Source: Micromonospora sp. HM5-17 (GTDB lineage: Bacteria > Actinomycetota > Actinomycetes > Mycobacteriales > Micromonosporaceae). Taken from it: a stretch of DNA of 64,000 bases. Positions 1 through 8,384 of this stretch are shown here, in pieces. The notes under the pieces were generated by a model, which worked only from the letters and a program-made list of their open reading frames with translations, made no database searches and was not told where the DNA came from. How positions within the stretch are numbered: position 1 is the first letter of the stretch; every line of letters starts with the position of its first letter. The stretch spans positions 248,001 to 312,000 of the forward strand of contig NZ_RJWA01000001.1 in the NCBI RefSeq assembly GCF_003762835.1. Reading direction: 5' to 3'. The position numbers and the translations under genes were made by a program.

Positions 1-831
1 GTCGAGCCAGTCCAGGTGTCGTTCGAGCAGCTCGAGCCCGCGCACCTCGTTGCCGGTGACCGCGCAGAACGTGACGTGTTCACCGATGTCCCACAGGTCG
101 GCGAGGTTGCCCCGGTGCCGGCGGTACGCCCGCAGGTGCGCCTGCCGGGCCTGCTCCCGCCGGCCCGTCCGCAGGTACGGCATCAGCAGGGCGGTGAGGA
201 CGCCCTGCGGCTGTTCGGTACAGTTCAGGCGCCCGGCGAGGACCGGTTCGGCGAGTGCGACCGCCTCCTCGTCCCGACCCCGGGAGGCGAGGTAGCTGAT
301 CTGCGTCGTCGGGTCGCAGCCGGCGCAGTCGGAGAGGTCGTCCCGGGGCGTGGTGGTCCAGCGCCGGTACCACTTCTCGGCCTCGTCCGCCGCCCCCAGG
401 TGCCGCGCCACCCGGTGGCGCATCTTGTAGACCGCCTGGAGGCTGTGCCCGCCCTCGCGGTACCGGCGTTCCATGTCGTCGAGGACGGCGGTGGTCCGGT
501 CCAGCGGCACCTCCGGAAAGGAGAGCAGGCCGTTGACCATGTACTTGAAGTACCAGAGCAGGCTGTGCTCGTACCGCTGGTGCCAGGGCCGAGGGTTGTT
601 GTCGTAGTGGGTCAGGCACCAGGAGAACGTCACGAACGAGCGGGCCGGCTCGCCGCCGTAGACGTACGCGGTGGTGGCGAGCATCCGGGAGGCGAACGAC
701 ATGAACTCGTCACCCGCCGCGTCCGCCTGCCGGATCAGCTGCTCGACGGCGGCGATCTGACCGCTGCCGTACGGCATCTCCCGGACCCGGTCGAAGGCCC
801 GGTGGAGCTCGTCGTTCTCGAAGAAGGCCAC
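1..831 (-). CDS. Alpha-helical (TPR-like) repeat protein, C-terminus cut by window edge
   Basis: The reading frame is open from a GTG at 831 to the left edge, so at least 277 residues are visible and the C-terminus is missing. The protein is helical and lacks a signal peptide or membrane segment. Its pattern of paired amphipathic helices (for example HRVARHLGAADEAEKWYRRW, then REQARQAHLRAYRRHRGN) looks like tetratricopeptide-type repeats, though I cannot assign a family firmly. It begins 7 bp after the stop of the HSP90-like gene, so the two are almost certainly co-transcribed. Eukaryotic Hsp90 uses TPR co-chaperones, so a client or co-chaperone role is a reasonable inference but is unproven here. 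Confidence 0.7.
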   Translation of the reverse strand, partial: MAFFENDELHRAFDRVREMPYGSGQIAAVEQLIRQADAAGDEFMSFASRMLATTAYVYGGEPARSFVTFSWCLTHYDNNPRPWHQRYEHSLLWYFKYMVNGLLSFPEVPLDRTTAVLDDMERRYREGGHSLQAVYKMRHRVARHLGAADEAEKWYRRWTTTPRDDLSDCAGCDPTTQISYLASRGRDEEAVALAEPVLAGRLNCTEQPQGVLTALLMPYLRTGRREQARQAHLRAYRRHRGNLADLWDIGEHVTFCAVTGNEVRGLELLERHLDWLD

Positions 832-838
832 GGGGTTA

Positions 839-2632
839 CTACTCCTGTCCAGGCACGGCCCGGCCGAGCAGGCCGAGGAACGAGTTGTTGAGCAGGGCGG
901 CGTCGGCCGGCCGGATCGGGTGGTATCCGAGCAGCAGCGCCTGGCCGTACAGGGCCTCGACGGCGAGACCGACCAGCTCCGGATCCGTGAGTGCGGTGAC
1001 CCGACGGACCAGCGGGTTGCGGTGGTTGAGCACGAGCTGCGGGCGTTCCGGTGGCCCGGAGGCGGCGATCGCCTCGAGGATCCCGGCCCACGTCTCGTCG
1101 GCCCGCTCCCGCGTCGACTGCACCTGCTCGTGGAAGAGGGCCGACCGGCTCACCAGGTAGAGGGCGGGAAGCGACGCCGGGGCGTAGGACCGGACCACCA
1201 CCTCACAGCCGAGCCGGTCCAGGGCGCGTTGCGCGGTGGCGAGGAACGGCCGCAGCGCCAGCTCGACCCCCGGGTCGAGAACGTCGAACCGGGTGGTGAG
1301 GTCGTTCGGTTCCAGCCGCTCGATCAGGATCGTGCGGTCCACCTTCGGCAACCGCTCGATGATCTCGGTGTCGTACGTGTAGCCAGCGTTGACCACCGCC
1401 ACGTCCTGCGCCGCCGCCACCGCGGCGAGCTGCCGGAACTCGTCGACGCTGGCCGCGTACCGGATCAGGCCGTGACGTTCGCGGAACTCGGCCAGCGTGG
1501 TCTGCCCGGTGTTGGTCTCCATCGGCCACCAGCGCTCGACCAGCCGGAGCATCTCGTCGTCGTGCAGCGCCAACGCCTTGACACCGAGGTGGTGGATCTG
1601 GAGGAACTCGGCGAGCCGAAGCGGGTTGCCGTCGGCGAGCCGAACCAGCCAGCCCCGGAGCTGGTCGCCGAGCGCCTCCCGGGTGCTCTCCAGCAGACCG
1701 TCCTCGTAGAGCGCCTCCCGGCTGGCGGTGGGACGCAGCTCGCTGGCGTCGACCACGCAGCGGGCGAAGAAGGCCCAGTCCGGTAGGAGCCCCTCGGCGC
1801 CCTCGGTGAGCAGCATCCGCTTGAGGTAGACCCGGTGCCCGGCCCGGGCCGCCGGGTTCACCGGCACGGGGAGGACGAACGCCGCCCCGGTCAGTCCCGC
1901 CTCCGGCACCGACAGCGGTACGACGTCGAACGGGGTGAAGCCGAGCACCTCACGGGCGTACGCGACGAGACGCTCCCGGCGGGCGGCCGGCGCCTCGCCG
2001 GCCACCGGTGACCAGGGCGGTGGCCCGGCGGTCGTCTCGACGTCGCCGACGTAGACCCGGATCGGCAGCAGCGACCCGAAGAGTCGGGCCAGCTCCGTCA
2101 CGGTCGGGGTGGTCAGCCACTGCTCGGCGCCGCGCCGGGGCGTCAGCGTGACGGTGGTCCCCGGCTCGGCCCGGGCCGCACCGGGCTCGGCCAGCTCGAC
2201 CCGGTAGCGGCCGTCGGCGTAGCCCGTCCAGAGCACGGTCGGCTCGTCGCCGTGCCGGGTCTGGACCCGGATCTCGTCCGCGACCAGGAAGCAGGAGAGC
2301 AGCCCGATGCCGAACTGGCCGAGGAACTCGTGTCGGGCGAAGCCGAGTTCGTCCCGCTTGGAGCTGCGGCCGATGGTGGCGAGCAGCTCGTGCACCTGTG
2401 CCTCGGTCAGCCCGATCCCGGTGTCGTGCACCCGGAGCGTGCCGTCGCCGGTCAACTCCGGCGGATCGATCCGGACCACGGCCGGCGCCGCCGGTTCGCC
2501 GGCACGGCGGGCGGTGATGGCGTCCACCGCGTTCTGCAACAGTTCCCGGACGTAGACCCGGGGGCTGCCGTAGAGGTGGTGACTGAGCAGGTCGACGACG
2601 CCACGCAGGTCGACCTGGAAGGTCCGGTCCAC
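839..2632 (-). CDS. HSP90-family (HtpG-like) ATPase
   Basis: 597 residues, near HtpG length. The N-terminal GHKL ATPase fold is clear: E30, N34 and D37 in RELLQNAVDA, the D70-TGIG nucleotide loop, and the glycine-rich lid GQFGIGLLS at 105-113. A middle domain and a shorter C-terminal domain follow. There is no MEEVD-type tail; the protein ends GRAVPGQE. The start is the GTG at 2632, with GGGAG about 9 nt upstream. It probably acts as a cytosolic chaperone, but divergence from housekeeping HtpG suggests a specialised actinobacterial paralogue. It leads a two-gene operon with the downstream repeat protein. A strong hairpin sits in its 5' leader at 2652-2676. Confidence 0.88.
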   Translation of the reverse strand: MDRTFQVDLRGVVDLLSHHLYGSPRVYVRELLQNAVDAITARRAGEPAAPAVVRIDPPELTGDGTLRVHDTGIGLTEAQVHELLATIGRSSKRDELGFARHEFLGQFGIGLLSCFLVADEIRVQTRHGDEPTVLWTGYADGRYRVELAEPGAARAEPGTTVTLTPRRGAEQWLTTPTVTELARLFGSLLPIRVYVGDVETTAGPPPWSPVAGEAPAARRERLVAYAREVLGFTPFDVVPLSVPEAGLTGAAFVLPVPVNPAARAGHRVYLKRMLLTEGAEGLLPDWAFFARCVVDASELRPTASREALYEDGLLESTREALGDQLRGWLVRLADGNPLRLAEFLQIHHLGVKALALHDDEMLRLVERWWPMETNTGQTTLAEFRERHGLIRYAASVDEFRQLAAVAAAQDVAVVNAGYTYDTEIIERLPKVDRTILIERLEPNDLTTRFDVLDPGVELALRPFLATAQRALDRLGCEVVVRSYAPASLPALYLVSRSALFHEQVQSTRERADETWAGILEAIAASGPPERPQLVLNHRNPLVRRVTALTDPELVGLAVEALYGQALLLGYHPIRPADAALLNNSFLGLLGRAVPGQE

Positions 2633-2977
2633 GATCGCTACTCCCGTTCGAGGACGGGAGGTCCCGGCTCCCGTCCGACAACGGCGCTCACCGTACCGGT
2701 CGGGGGCGACGCTTCGCTTCCTCCTAACGAGCCGGGCGGCGGCCCCCGCCGGCGGGAGCGGCCGGGCCCGCGATCCAGGCGAACGGGTGTGGGGATCGTG
2801 CGGGCCGCGCTGACCGCGGCCGGCGTGGGAGATCAGCGCGGACGGCTCGGCGCCGGCGCGGATCCGGATGATGGATCGGCCGCCATCGGGCGCCGCTGAT
2901 TCCGTCCGGGGCGTATGCCCGTTCCGGCCGGGGCGTACACCCGGGAACCTGGCCGACGCGTGGCGCCTCTACCCGGC
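2633..2977. other. Divergent intergenic region with leader hairpin
   Basis: 345 bp between the HSP90-like gene (minus) and the lipoprotein gene (plus). I see no gene. Positions 2652-2676 form a perfect 9-bp-arm hairpin (GGACGGGAG / CTCCCGTCC, 7-nt loop), which would lie 20 nt upstream of the HSP90 start codon, just before its ribosome binding site. No CIRCE (HrcA) element is visible. Confidence 0.5.
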
Positions 2978-4297
2978 ATGACGACACGACGCGCCCTGTT
3001 GGGACTCCTCGGCGTGGCGGCGGGGGTCGGCGCCGTTCCCGCCGCGACCAGCTGCCGGCGGGAACCGGACCGCGACGAGGCCGGCCGAGCCCCCGGACCG
3101 GAGCCGGTCCCGGGGGACGTACTGGTGGTGGAACTGGCCGGTGGCGCACTGGCGGTGGTGGACGCCGCGCACGGCCGGATGCTGGTCGGTCCCGCGCCCG
3201 GCGTGCTGACCGGCGACGGGGGCCGGCTCGTCCGCACCGAGCGACCGGCGGAGGCCATCACGCGGCTGACCAGTCACCGCCTGCCCGACGGGACCTTGGT
3301 CAGCGGCGGCACCCTGGCCGGTCGGCTCGCCGTCCGGGCCACCTCGCCGGACGGCGCCCTGGTGGCGCTCGCCACCGACGCCGGACCCGGGCACAGCCCC
3401 TACCGACCGGGTCCCCGGGAACGGACCACGATCGTGGTCGCCGACAGCGCCGGCGAGCGACGCCGGCTGGAGCTGCCGGGCAACCTGGAGCCGGAGGCGT
3501 TCGCCAGCGGCGGGCAGGCGCTCTTCGTCCTCGACTACCTGCCGCCGACCCGGCCGGACCGTTACCGGGTCCGGGTCGTCGACCTCGCCTCCGGCGAGCT
3601 CCAGCCGCTGCTGACCCGGACCAAGTCGGCGGTACCGCCCGGCGCCGAGGAGGAGATGCGCGGCGAGGGACGGCAGGCCGTCCACGACCGGCGGCGGAAC
3701 CGGCTCTTCACCCTCTACACCCACCAGCCCGACCACGTGCACACCCGGGACCGGATCGCCGGGGCACGGCGGGACGCACCGCACGTGCACGCCTTCGTGC
3801 ACACGCTGAGCCTGGACGAGCGCTGGGCGTTCTGCGTCGACCTGCCGGCGCCGTTCGGCGAGCGGGCCGCGGGCGGGCACGCCATCGTCTCCGACCCGGA
3901 CGGCACCGCCCTCTACGTGGTCGACGTCGGCACCGGCTCGCTGGCCCGGATCGATCCGGACGGGCTGGTGGTCACCGGAACCCTCCGGTTCGAGCCGCCG
4001 GCCGGGTCCGCCGGCGGCCCCCCAGTCGCCTCCGCCGCCTTCGCCGAGCCGGCGGTGCTGCTCGTCGGGGCCGGTCGCGAGGTGGTCGGGGTGGCGGCGT
4101 CCGCCGGCGGGGAGACGGTCCGCCGCTGGTCCACGCCGGCCGACGTACGCGGACTCGCCGGTCCGGCCGACGGAACCCGGCTGTACGTCGGACAGCCCGA
4201 CGCCGTGCTCCGGGTCGACCCGGCCGACGGCACGGTACGGCAGCGGATCGACGTACCCGGGTTGGTCGGTCTGCGACGGGTGGTGACCGGCGACTGA
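2978..4297 (+). CDS. Tat-type lipoprotein with beta-propeller-like (YVTN) repeats
   Basis: 439 residues from the ATG at 2978, chosen because it begins a good export signal. That signal is MTTRRALLGLLGVAAG with twin arginines at 4-5, a hydrophobic stretch, and a candidate lipobox cysteine at residue 26 (AATSC). An upstream extension of the frame to 2915 would bury the signal. The body has repeated D-G-x-x-hydrophobic strands such as SDPDGTALYVVDVGTGSLAR and GPADGTRLYVGQPDAVLRV, typical of WD/YVTN beta-propellers. It is probably an exported, membrane-anchored surface protein whose ligand is unknown. No strong Shine-Dalgarno is visible. It stands alone between divergent and downstream promoters. 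Confidence 0.75.
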   Translation: MTTRRALLGLLGVAAGVGAVPAATSCRREPDRDEAGRAPGPEPVPGDVLVVELAGGALAVVDAAHGRMLVGPAPGVLTGDGGRLVRTERPAEAITRLTSHRLPDGTLVSGGTLAGRLAVRATSPDGALVALATDAGPGHSPYRPGPRERTTIVVADSAGERRRLELPGNLEPEAFASGGQALFVLDYLPPTRPDRYRVRVVDLASGELQPLLTRTKSAVPPGAEEEMRGEGRQAVHDRRRNRLFTLYTHQPDHVHTRDRIAGARRDAPHVHAFVHTLSLDERWAFCVDLPAPFGERAAGGHAIVSDPDGTALYVVDVGTGSLARIDPDGLVVTGTLRFEPPAGSAGGPPVASAAFAEPAVLLVGAGREVVGVAASAGGETVRRWSTPADVRGLAGPADGTRLYVGQPDAVLRVDPADGTVRQRIDVPGLVGLRRVVTGD

Positions 4298-4349
4298 GGC
4301 TCCGGACGTGGCGGCCGGTCGGGACACCTCGGCACCCGGACCAATCAAT

Positions 4350-4407
4350 CGATGAACATCGCTCTTGTGCGCCCAATATGTTTCGGGTGATACTGCGAAA
4401 TGTTTCG
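4350..4407. promoter_or_regulatory. Two short palindromes upstream of the deacetylase
   Basis: An AT-richer stretch in the 188-bp gap before the deacetylase holds two near-contiguous dyads. CGATG-AA-CATCG is at 4350-4361 and CGAAA-TG-TTTCG at 4396-4407, with another TTTCG at 4381-4385. Both are 12-bp dyads with 2-nt centres, a size suited to a dimeric helix-turn-helix repressor. They lie 80-135 bp upstream of the start codon. The binding protein is unknown. Confidence 0.35.
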
Positions 4408-4485
4408 ATGTCCGAGGTCCGCCCCGACCCGCCACCCACCACCGATCACGGCGGCGGGCCGTCCCGCCAGCTCCGAGGAGTCCCG

Positions 4486-5550
4486 ATGCCACCGTCCCGA
4501 TTTCCCCACCGTCTGGTCGTGGCGCTCGCGACCTCCGTCCTGGCCGCCGCGGCCGGCGCGGTGGCCATGACCGTCGCGGGCCCGCCGCAGGCGGCCAACG
4601 CCGCCGCCTGCACCGGCTACGTGGCCCTGACCTTCGACGACGGCCCGAACCCCTCCACCACCAACGCCCTGCTGAACGCGCTCCGCTCGGCGGGCGTCCG
4701 GGCCACCTTCTTCAACATCGGCCAACGGGTGCAGCAGAACCCCGCGCTGGCCCGGGCACAGCAGGCGGCGGGGATGTGGATCGGCAACCACAGCTGGACC
4801 CACCCGCACATGACCCAGCTCGGCACCGCGCAGATGGCCTCGGAGATCAGCCAGACGCAGCAGGCGATCCAGCAGGCCACCGGCGTCACGCCACGACTCT
4901 TCCGGCCGCCGTACGGCGAGACGAACGCCACCCTCCGGTCGGTCCAGGCCCAGTTCGGCCTCACCGAGGTGCTCTGGAGCGTCGACTCCCAGGACTGGAA
5001 CGGCGCGAGCACGGCGCAGATCGTGCAGGCGGCCTCCACCCTCCAGGACGGCGGCGTCATCCTGATGCACGACGGCTACCAGACCACCATCAACGCCATC
5101 CCGCAGATCGTCGCCAACCTCACCAGCCGGGGCCTCTGCGCCGGGATGATCTCGCCGGTCACCGGGCGGGCCGTGGCTCCGGACGGCACCGACCCCACGA
5201 CCCCGCCGACCACGCCACCGACCGGCAACCCGACCACCCCGCCCACGGGCACGGGCGGCTGCACCGCCGCCTACCAGACCCTCAACAGCTGGTCCGGCGG
5301 GTTCCAGGGCGAGGTGACGATCACCAACACGGGCACCTCCGCGCTGAACGGCTGGACCGTCCGGTGGACCTGGTCGGGCGGCCAGACCATCGGCAGCCTC
5401 TGGAACGGTCAACTCAGCCAGAGCGGGAACGCGGTGACGGTCCGCAACGCTCCGTACAACGGCAACCTGGCGCCCGGTCAGCGCACCTCGTTCGGGTTCG
5501 TCGCGACCGGCGCCGCCACCGCGCCGTCGGTGACCTGCACCAGCCCCTGA
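4486..5550 (+). CDS. Secreted polysaccharide deacetylase (NodB domain) with C-terminal CBM2
   Basis: 354 residues. The ATG at 4486 follows a CGAGGAG ribosome binding site and starts a Sec signal peptide ending near QAANAA, so the longer upstream frame was rejected. The NodB domain shows TFDDGPNP at about residue 49 (metal/catalytic Asp pair), the NHSWTHPHM metal-binding histidines, and RPPYGETN. It likely removes acetyl groups from chitin, chitooligosaccharide or xylan outside the cell. A Thr/Pro linker (TDPTTPPTTPPTGNP) leads to a roughly 95-residue family 2 carbohydrate-binding module with surface tryptophans (LNSWSGG, GWTVRWTW, SLWNGQ). The architecture is typical of saprophytic actinomycetes. 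Two palindromes upstream suggest local repression. Confidence 0.92.
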   Translation: MPPSRFPHRLVVALATSVLAAAAGAVAMTVAGPPQAANAAACTGYVALTFDDGPNPSTTNALLNALRSAGVRATFFNIGQRVQQNPALARAQQAAGMWIGNHSWTHPHMTQLGTAQMASEISQTQQAIQQATGVTPRLFRPPYGETNATLRSVQAQFGLTEVLWSVDSQDWNGASTAQIVQAASTLQDGGVILMHDGYQTTINAIPQIVANLTSRGLCAGMISPVTGRAVAPDGTDPTTPPTTPPTGNPTTPPTGTGGCTAAYQTLNSWSGGFQGEVTITNTGTSALNGWTVRWTWSGGQTIGSLWNGQLSQSGNAVTVRNAPYNGNLAPGQRTSFGFVATGAATAPSVTCTSP

Positions 5551-5587
5551 CCCTGGAGCGGCCGACCGTACGGCGCCCGAAGCCGAC

Positions 5588-5612
5588 GGGGGCCGGCGCG
5601 ACGCCGGCCCCC
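5588..5612. terminator. Bidirectional hairpin terminator
   Basis: Perfect 11-bp arms (GGGGGCCGGCG / CGCCGGCCCCC) with a 3-nt loop, located between the convergent ends of the deacetylase and sulfurtransferase genes. There is no U-tract, as usual in high-GC actinobacteria. Confidence 0.75.
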
Positions 5613-5638
5613 CGGTTCGTGCCTCGGTCGGGGTCCGC

Positions 5639-6541
5639 TCAGCCGCTCAGCCCGCCGGGCTGGTCACCCTTGACCACGGGAGCCCGGACCAGGTTGCCCC
5701 ACTCGGTCCATGATCCGTCGTAGTTGCGCGCCCTCGGGTACCCGAGCAGGTGGCGCAGCACGAACCAGGTGTGACTGGACCGCTCACCGATCCGGCAGTA
5801 GGCGATCACGTCGTCGTCCGGGGACAGCCCGAGCTGGTCGGTGTAGATCGCCCGCAGCTCCTCCGGACTCTTGAAGGTGCCGTCATCGTTCGCCGCGGCC
5901 TTCCACGGCTGGTTCACCGCGCCCGGGATGTGGCCACCGCGCAGCGCCCCCTCCTGGGGGTACTCCGGCATGTGGGTCAGCTCGCCGGTGTACTCGCGCG
6001 GCGAGCGGACGTCGACCAGCGGCCGGGCCGCCGCGATGTGGGCCAGCACCTGGTCGCGGTACGCCCGGATCGGCGCGTCGTCCCGGACCGGAACCGGGTA
6101 CTCCGTCGCAGGCCGCGCCACCTTCTCGCGGGTCAGCTCCCGCCCCTCGGCGACCCACTTCTGCCGGCCACCGTTGAGCAGCCGCACGTCGGGGTGGCCG
6201 AAGAGGCTGAACACCCAGAGCGCGTACGCCGCCCACCAGTTGAAGGCGTCGCCGTAGAAGACGATCGTGTCGTCCCGGCTGATCCCCTTCGCCGAACAGA
6301 GCCGGGCGAACGCCTCCGCGTCGAGGTAGTCCCGGGTCACCTGGTCGTTCAGCTCCAGGTGCCAGTCGACCTTGATCGCACCCGGGATGTGGCCGGTCTC
6401 GTAGAGCAGGACGTCCTCGTCCGACTCGATCACCACCAGGCCGTCGGCGCCCAGGTGTGCGGCCAGCCACTCGGTGGTGACCAGGCGCTGCGGGTCGGCG
6501 TAGCCCTGGAGGCTCGGTGCGGGATCGCTCGGCAACGGCAC
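5639..6541 (-). CDS. Thiosulfate / 3-mercaptopyruvate sulfurtransferase (tandem rhodanese)
   Basis: 300 residues, the usual size of a two-domain rhodanese. The N-terminal inactive domain contains [17 protein letters not shown]. The C-terminal catalytic domain has [15 protein letters not shown] and the active-site loop [14 protein letters not shown] near residue 253, where the Cys carries the persulfide. A CRxGxR loop fits the actinobacterial CysA/SseA class, and the substrate (thiosulfate or mercaptopyruvate) cannot be fixed from the loop alone. It acts in the cytosol in sulfur transfer or cyanide detoxification. The start is a GTG. The divergent pentapeptide gene begins 61 bp away, so the promoters share a short gap. 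Confidence 0.92.
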   Translation of the reverse strand: MPLPSDPAPSLQGYADPQRLVTTEWLAAHLGADGLVVIESDEDVLLYETGHIPGAIKVDWHLELNDQVTRDYLDAEAFARLCSAKGISRDDTIVFYGDAFNWWAAYALWVFSLFGHPDVRLLNGGRQKWVAEGRELTREKVARPATEYPVPVRDDAPIRAYRDQVLAHIAAARPLVDVRSPREYTGELTHMPEYPQEGALRGGHIPGAVNQPWKAAANDDGTFKSPEELRAIYTDQLGLSPDDDVIAYCRIGERSSHTWFVLRHLLGYPRARNYDGSWTEWGNLVRAPVVKGDQPGGLSG

Positions 6542-6602
6542 GATCCCACCGTACGCCGGGCGGATCCGCGAGAAGGCCAGCTTGCGGGGTTAGCGTCGAC
6601 AC

Positions 6603-7199
6603 ATGACGGAGTCGATCGTGGAGCGGACCTTCCGGCGGGAGGACTGGTACGGCGAGGAGCTGACCGACCGGGAGTACGTCGACTGCGAGTTCTTCGACGT
6701 CGACCTGACCGAGGCGACCACCCGTCGGGTCACCTTCACGAACTGCGTCTTCAGCGGCGTACGGTTCAACGCCTCCCGGCACGTCGACTCGGCCTTCCTG
6801 CGCTGCGGGTTTCGCCGCTGCACCCTCTTCGACGCCGAGTTCACCGGCTGCAAGCTCGTCGGCAGCAGCTTCACCGAGTCGACGCTGCGTCCGGTGACCG
6901 TCCTCGGCGGGGACTGGTCGTTCGTCGGGCTGGCCGGCGCCGACCTGCGGGGCGTGACGATCCGGGACGTCCGGATGCGCGAGACGGACCTGGCCAAGGC
7001 GGACCTGACCGAGGCGGTGCTCGCCGGCGCCGACCTGAGCGGGGCCATTCTCCGGGGCGCCCGCCTCACCCGCTGCGACCTGCGCGGCTCCGACCTGACC
7101 ACGCTCGACCCGACCACCGTCGAGCGGTCTGGGGCGATCATCGACGCCGCGCAGGCGATGATCGTCGCCCAGGCTCTCGGCTTCGACGTCCGGGGCTGA
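6603..7199 (+). CDS. Pentapeptide-repeat protein, Qnr/MfpA-like
   Basis: 198 residues built almost entirely of A(D/N)LxX and CxFxx-type pentapeptides, such as FTNCVFSGVRFN, FLRCGFRRCTLFDAEFTGCKL and AGADLRGVTIRD. These predict a right-handed quadrilateral beta-helix. A short non-repeat C-terminus (AQAMIVAQALGFDVRG) resembles the dimerising tail of Qnr and MfpA. Members of that family mimic DNA and bind gyrase, giving low-level quinolone or toxin protection. That role is an inference here and gyrase is encoded about 26 kb away. A TAGCGT box lies 6 nt before the ATG with no Shine-Dalgarno, which suggests a leaderless transcript. Other pentapeptide proteins have unrelated roles. Confidence 0.85.
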   Translation: MTESIVERTFRREDWYGEELTDREYVDCEFFDVDLTEATTRRVTFTNCVFSGVRFNASRHVDSAFLRCGFRRCTLFDAEFTGCKLVGSSFTESTLRPVTVLGGDWSFVGLAGADLRGVTIRDVRMRETDLAKADLTEAVLAGADLSGAILRGARLTRCDLRGSDLTTLDPTTVERSGAIIDAAQAMIVAQALGFDVRG

Positions 7200-7220
7200 G
7201 GCGGGACGCCCACCCGCCTC
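7198..7220. terminator. Hairpin terminator between convergent genes
   Basis: Perfect 8-bp arms GAGGCGGG / CCCGCCTC with a 7-nt loop, overlapping the stop codon of the pentapeptide gene and preceding the SGNH hydrolase end. Confidence 0.55.
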
Positions 7221-7271
7221 CCGCGTACCGTCCGGCACCACGACGCCCGCCGGGCAGGCGGCTCGGTCTCC

Positions 7272-8078
7272 TCAGTGGACGGATCGATCGCCGGACGGGG
7301 AGAGCGGATCGGCGAGGAAGGGTGCCAGGGTCGGGCGTTTCGCGGTGACGGTGTCACCGGACGACCTCCCGGTCAGCCGGCGCTTGATCCACGGCGCCAG
7401 GTGCCGGCCGGCCCAGCGCAGGTCGGCGCCCCGGGCCGCCAACCACGGCGTCGGGGCCGGCTCGGGCGGCACCACCAGCCACCGCTCGTCGCAGGGAACG
7501 CCGAGCGCGGCGAGAACGTGCGCCGCCACCCGCCGGTGTCCGGCCGGCGACAGGTGCAGACGATCCTCGCTCCACAGCGCCGGGTGGCGGAAGACGTCGT
7601 CAGCGAACAGGTCCACCAGCAGCGCGCCGTGCCGTCGCGCGGTGTCGCCGGCCGCACGGTTGAGGATCGCCGCCCGGGGGCCGATGATGCGCTGCCCGGG
7701 CAGCCGCGCGGTCACGTCAGCGAACCGGAACAGCACCACGTCGGCGCCGGTGGCCCGCAGCTCGGCGACCACCCGGTCGTAGCGCTCCACCAAGGCGGCC
7801 GCGTCGAAGTTGCGCCGCAGGGCGTCGTTACCGCCGGCGGCGAAGCTGATCAGGTCGGGGCGCATCTCGAGTGCGGCCGGCACCTGCTCGGCGACGATGG
7901 CGCCGAAGAGCCGCCCCCGGATCGCCAGGTTGGCGTACCGGAAGTCCGGCCCGGTCGCCGCGGCCAACGTGGCGGCTACGAGATCCGCCCACCCCCGGTA
8001 GCCGCTGCCGTCCGGGTAGGGGTCGTCGAGCCCCTCGGTGAAGCTGTCCCCGATCGCCACGAAGCTACGCCAGCGCAC
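7272..8078 (-). CDS. SGNH/GDSL-type esterase
   Basis: 268 residues from a GTG at 8078, which follows a purine-rich GAAGGGGGG ribosome binding site. The longer frame upstream lacks family similarity. Block I is AIGDSFTEG with the nucleophile Ser near residue 12. The Gly block is near AIRGRLF, block III is [10 protein letters not shown], and block V is [10 protein letters not shown] carrying the catalytic Asp/His. It has no signal peptide, so it is a cytoplasmic or loosely associated acyl hydrolase. The substrate is unknown. The C-terminal part (about 70 residues, basic) extends past the core domain. It is divergent from proS across 306 bp. Confidence 0.9.
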   Translation of the reverse strand: MRWRSFVAIGDSFTEGLDDPYPDGSGYRGWADLVAATLAAATGPDFRYANLAIRGRLFGAIVAEQVPAALEMRPDLISFAAGGNDALRRNFDAAALVERYDRVVAELRATGADVVLFRFADVTARLPGQRIIGPRAAILNRAAGDTARRHGALLVDLFADDVFRHPALWSEDRLHLSPAGHRRVAAHVLAALGVPCDERWLVVPPEPAPTPWLAARGADLRWAGRHLAPWIKRRLTGRSSGDTVTAKRPTLAPFLADPLSPSGDRSVH

Positions 8079-8384
8079 GCGCCCCCCTTCGCCCCTCTGC
8101 CGTGGATCATCGAGCGCCGGCAATTGTGTCAGCCGGAGCTGGTTCCGGGTATCCCCGCCGACCCGCAGGTGACCGACGCCGCATCCGGGAGGGCCGAACG
8201 CGACCCGGTTGGGGCTGCGCGGAAGTGGCTGCGGCCCCGGGTCGGCGTGCCACGGGGCAGGGCGGCGCGGGCACACCGCGGGGTCGGGCGGCGCGCCGGG
8301 GTGCCCGAATCCGGCCGCGTCTGGCCGCCACGCGGCCGGCGAAATCCGGTGCCCGACCCGCCACGGCGGTACTACGCTGCCCGG
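8079..8384. other. Divergent intergenic region before proS
   Basis: 306 bp between the SGNH hydrolase and proS. I see no gene. The only clear signal is a TACGCT -10-like box at 8373-8378, 6 nt before the proS GTG. Confidence 0.4.
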
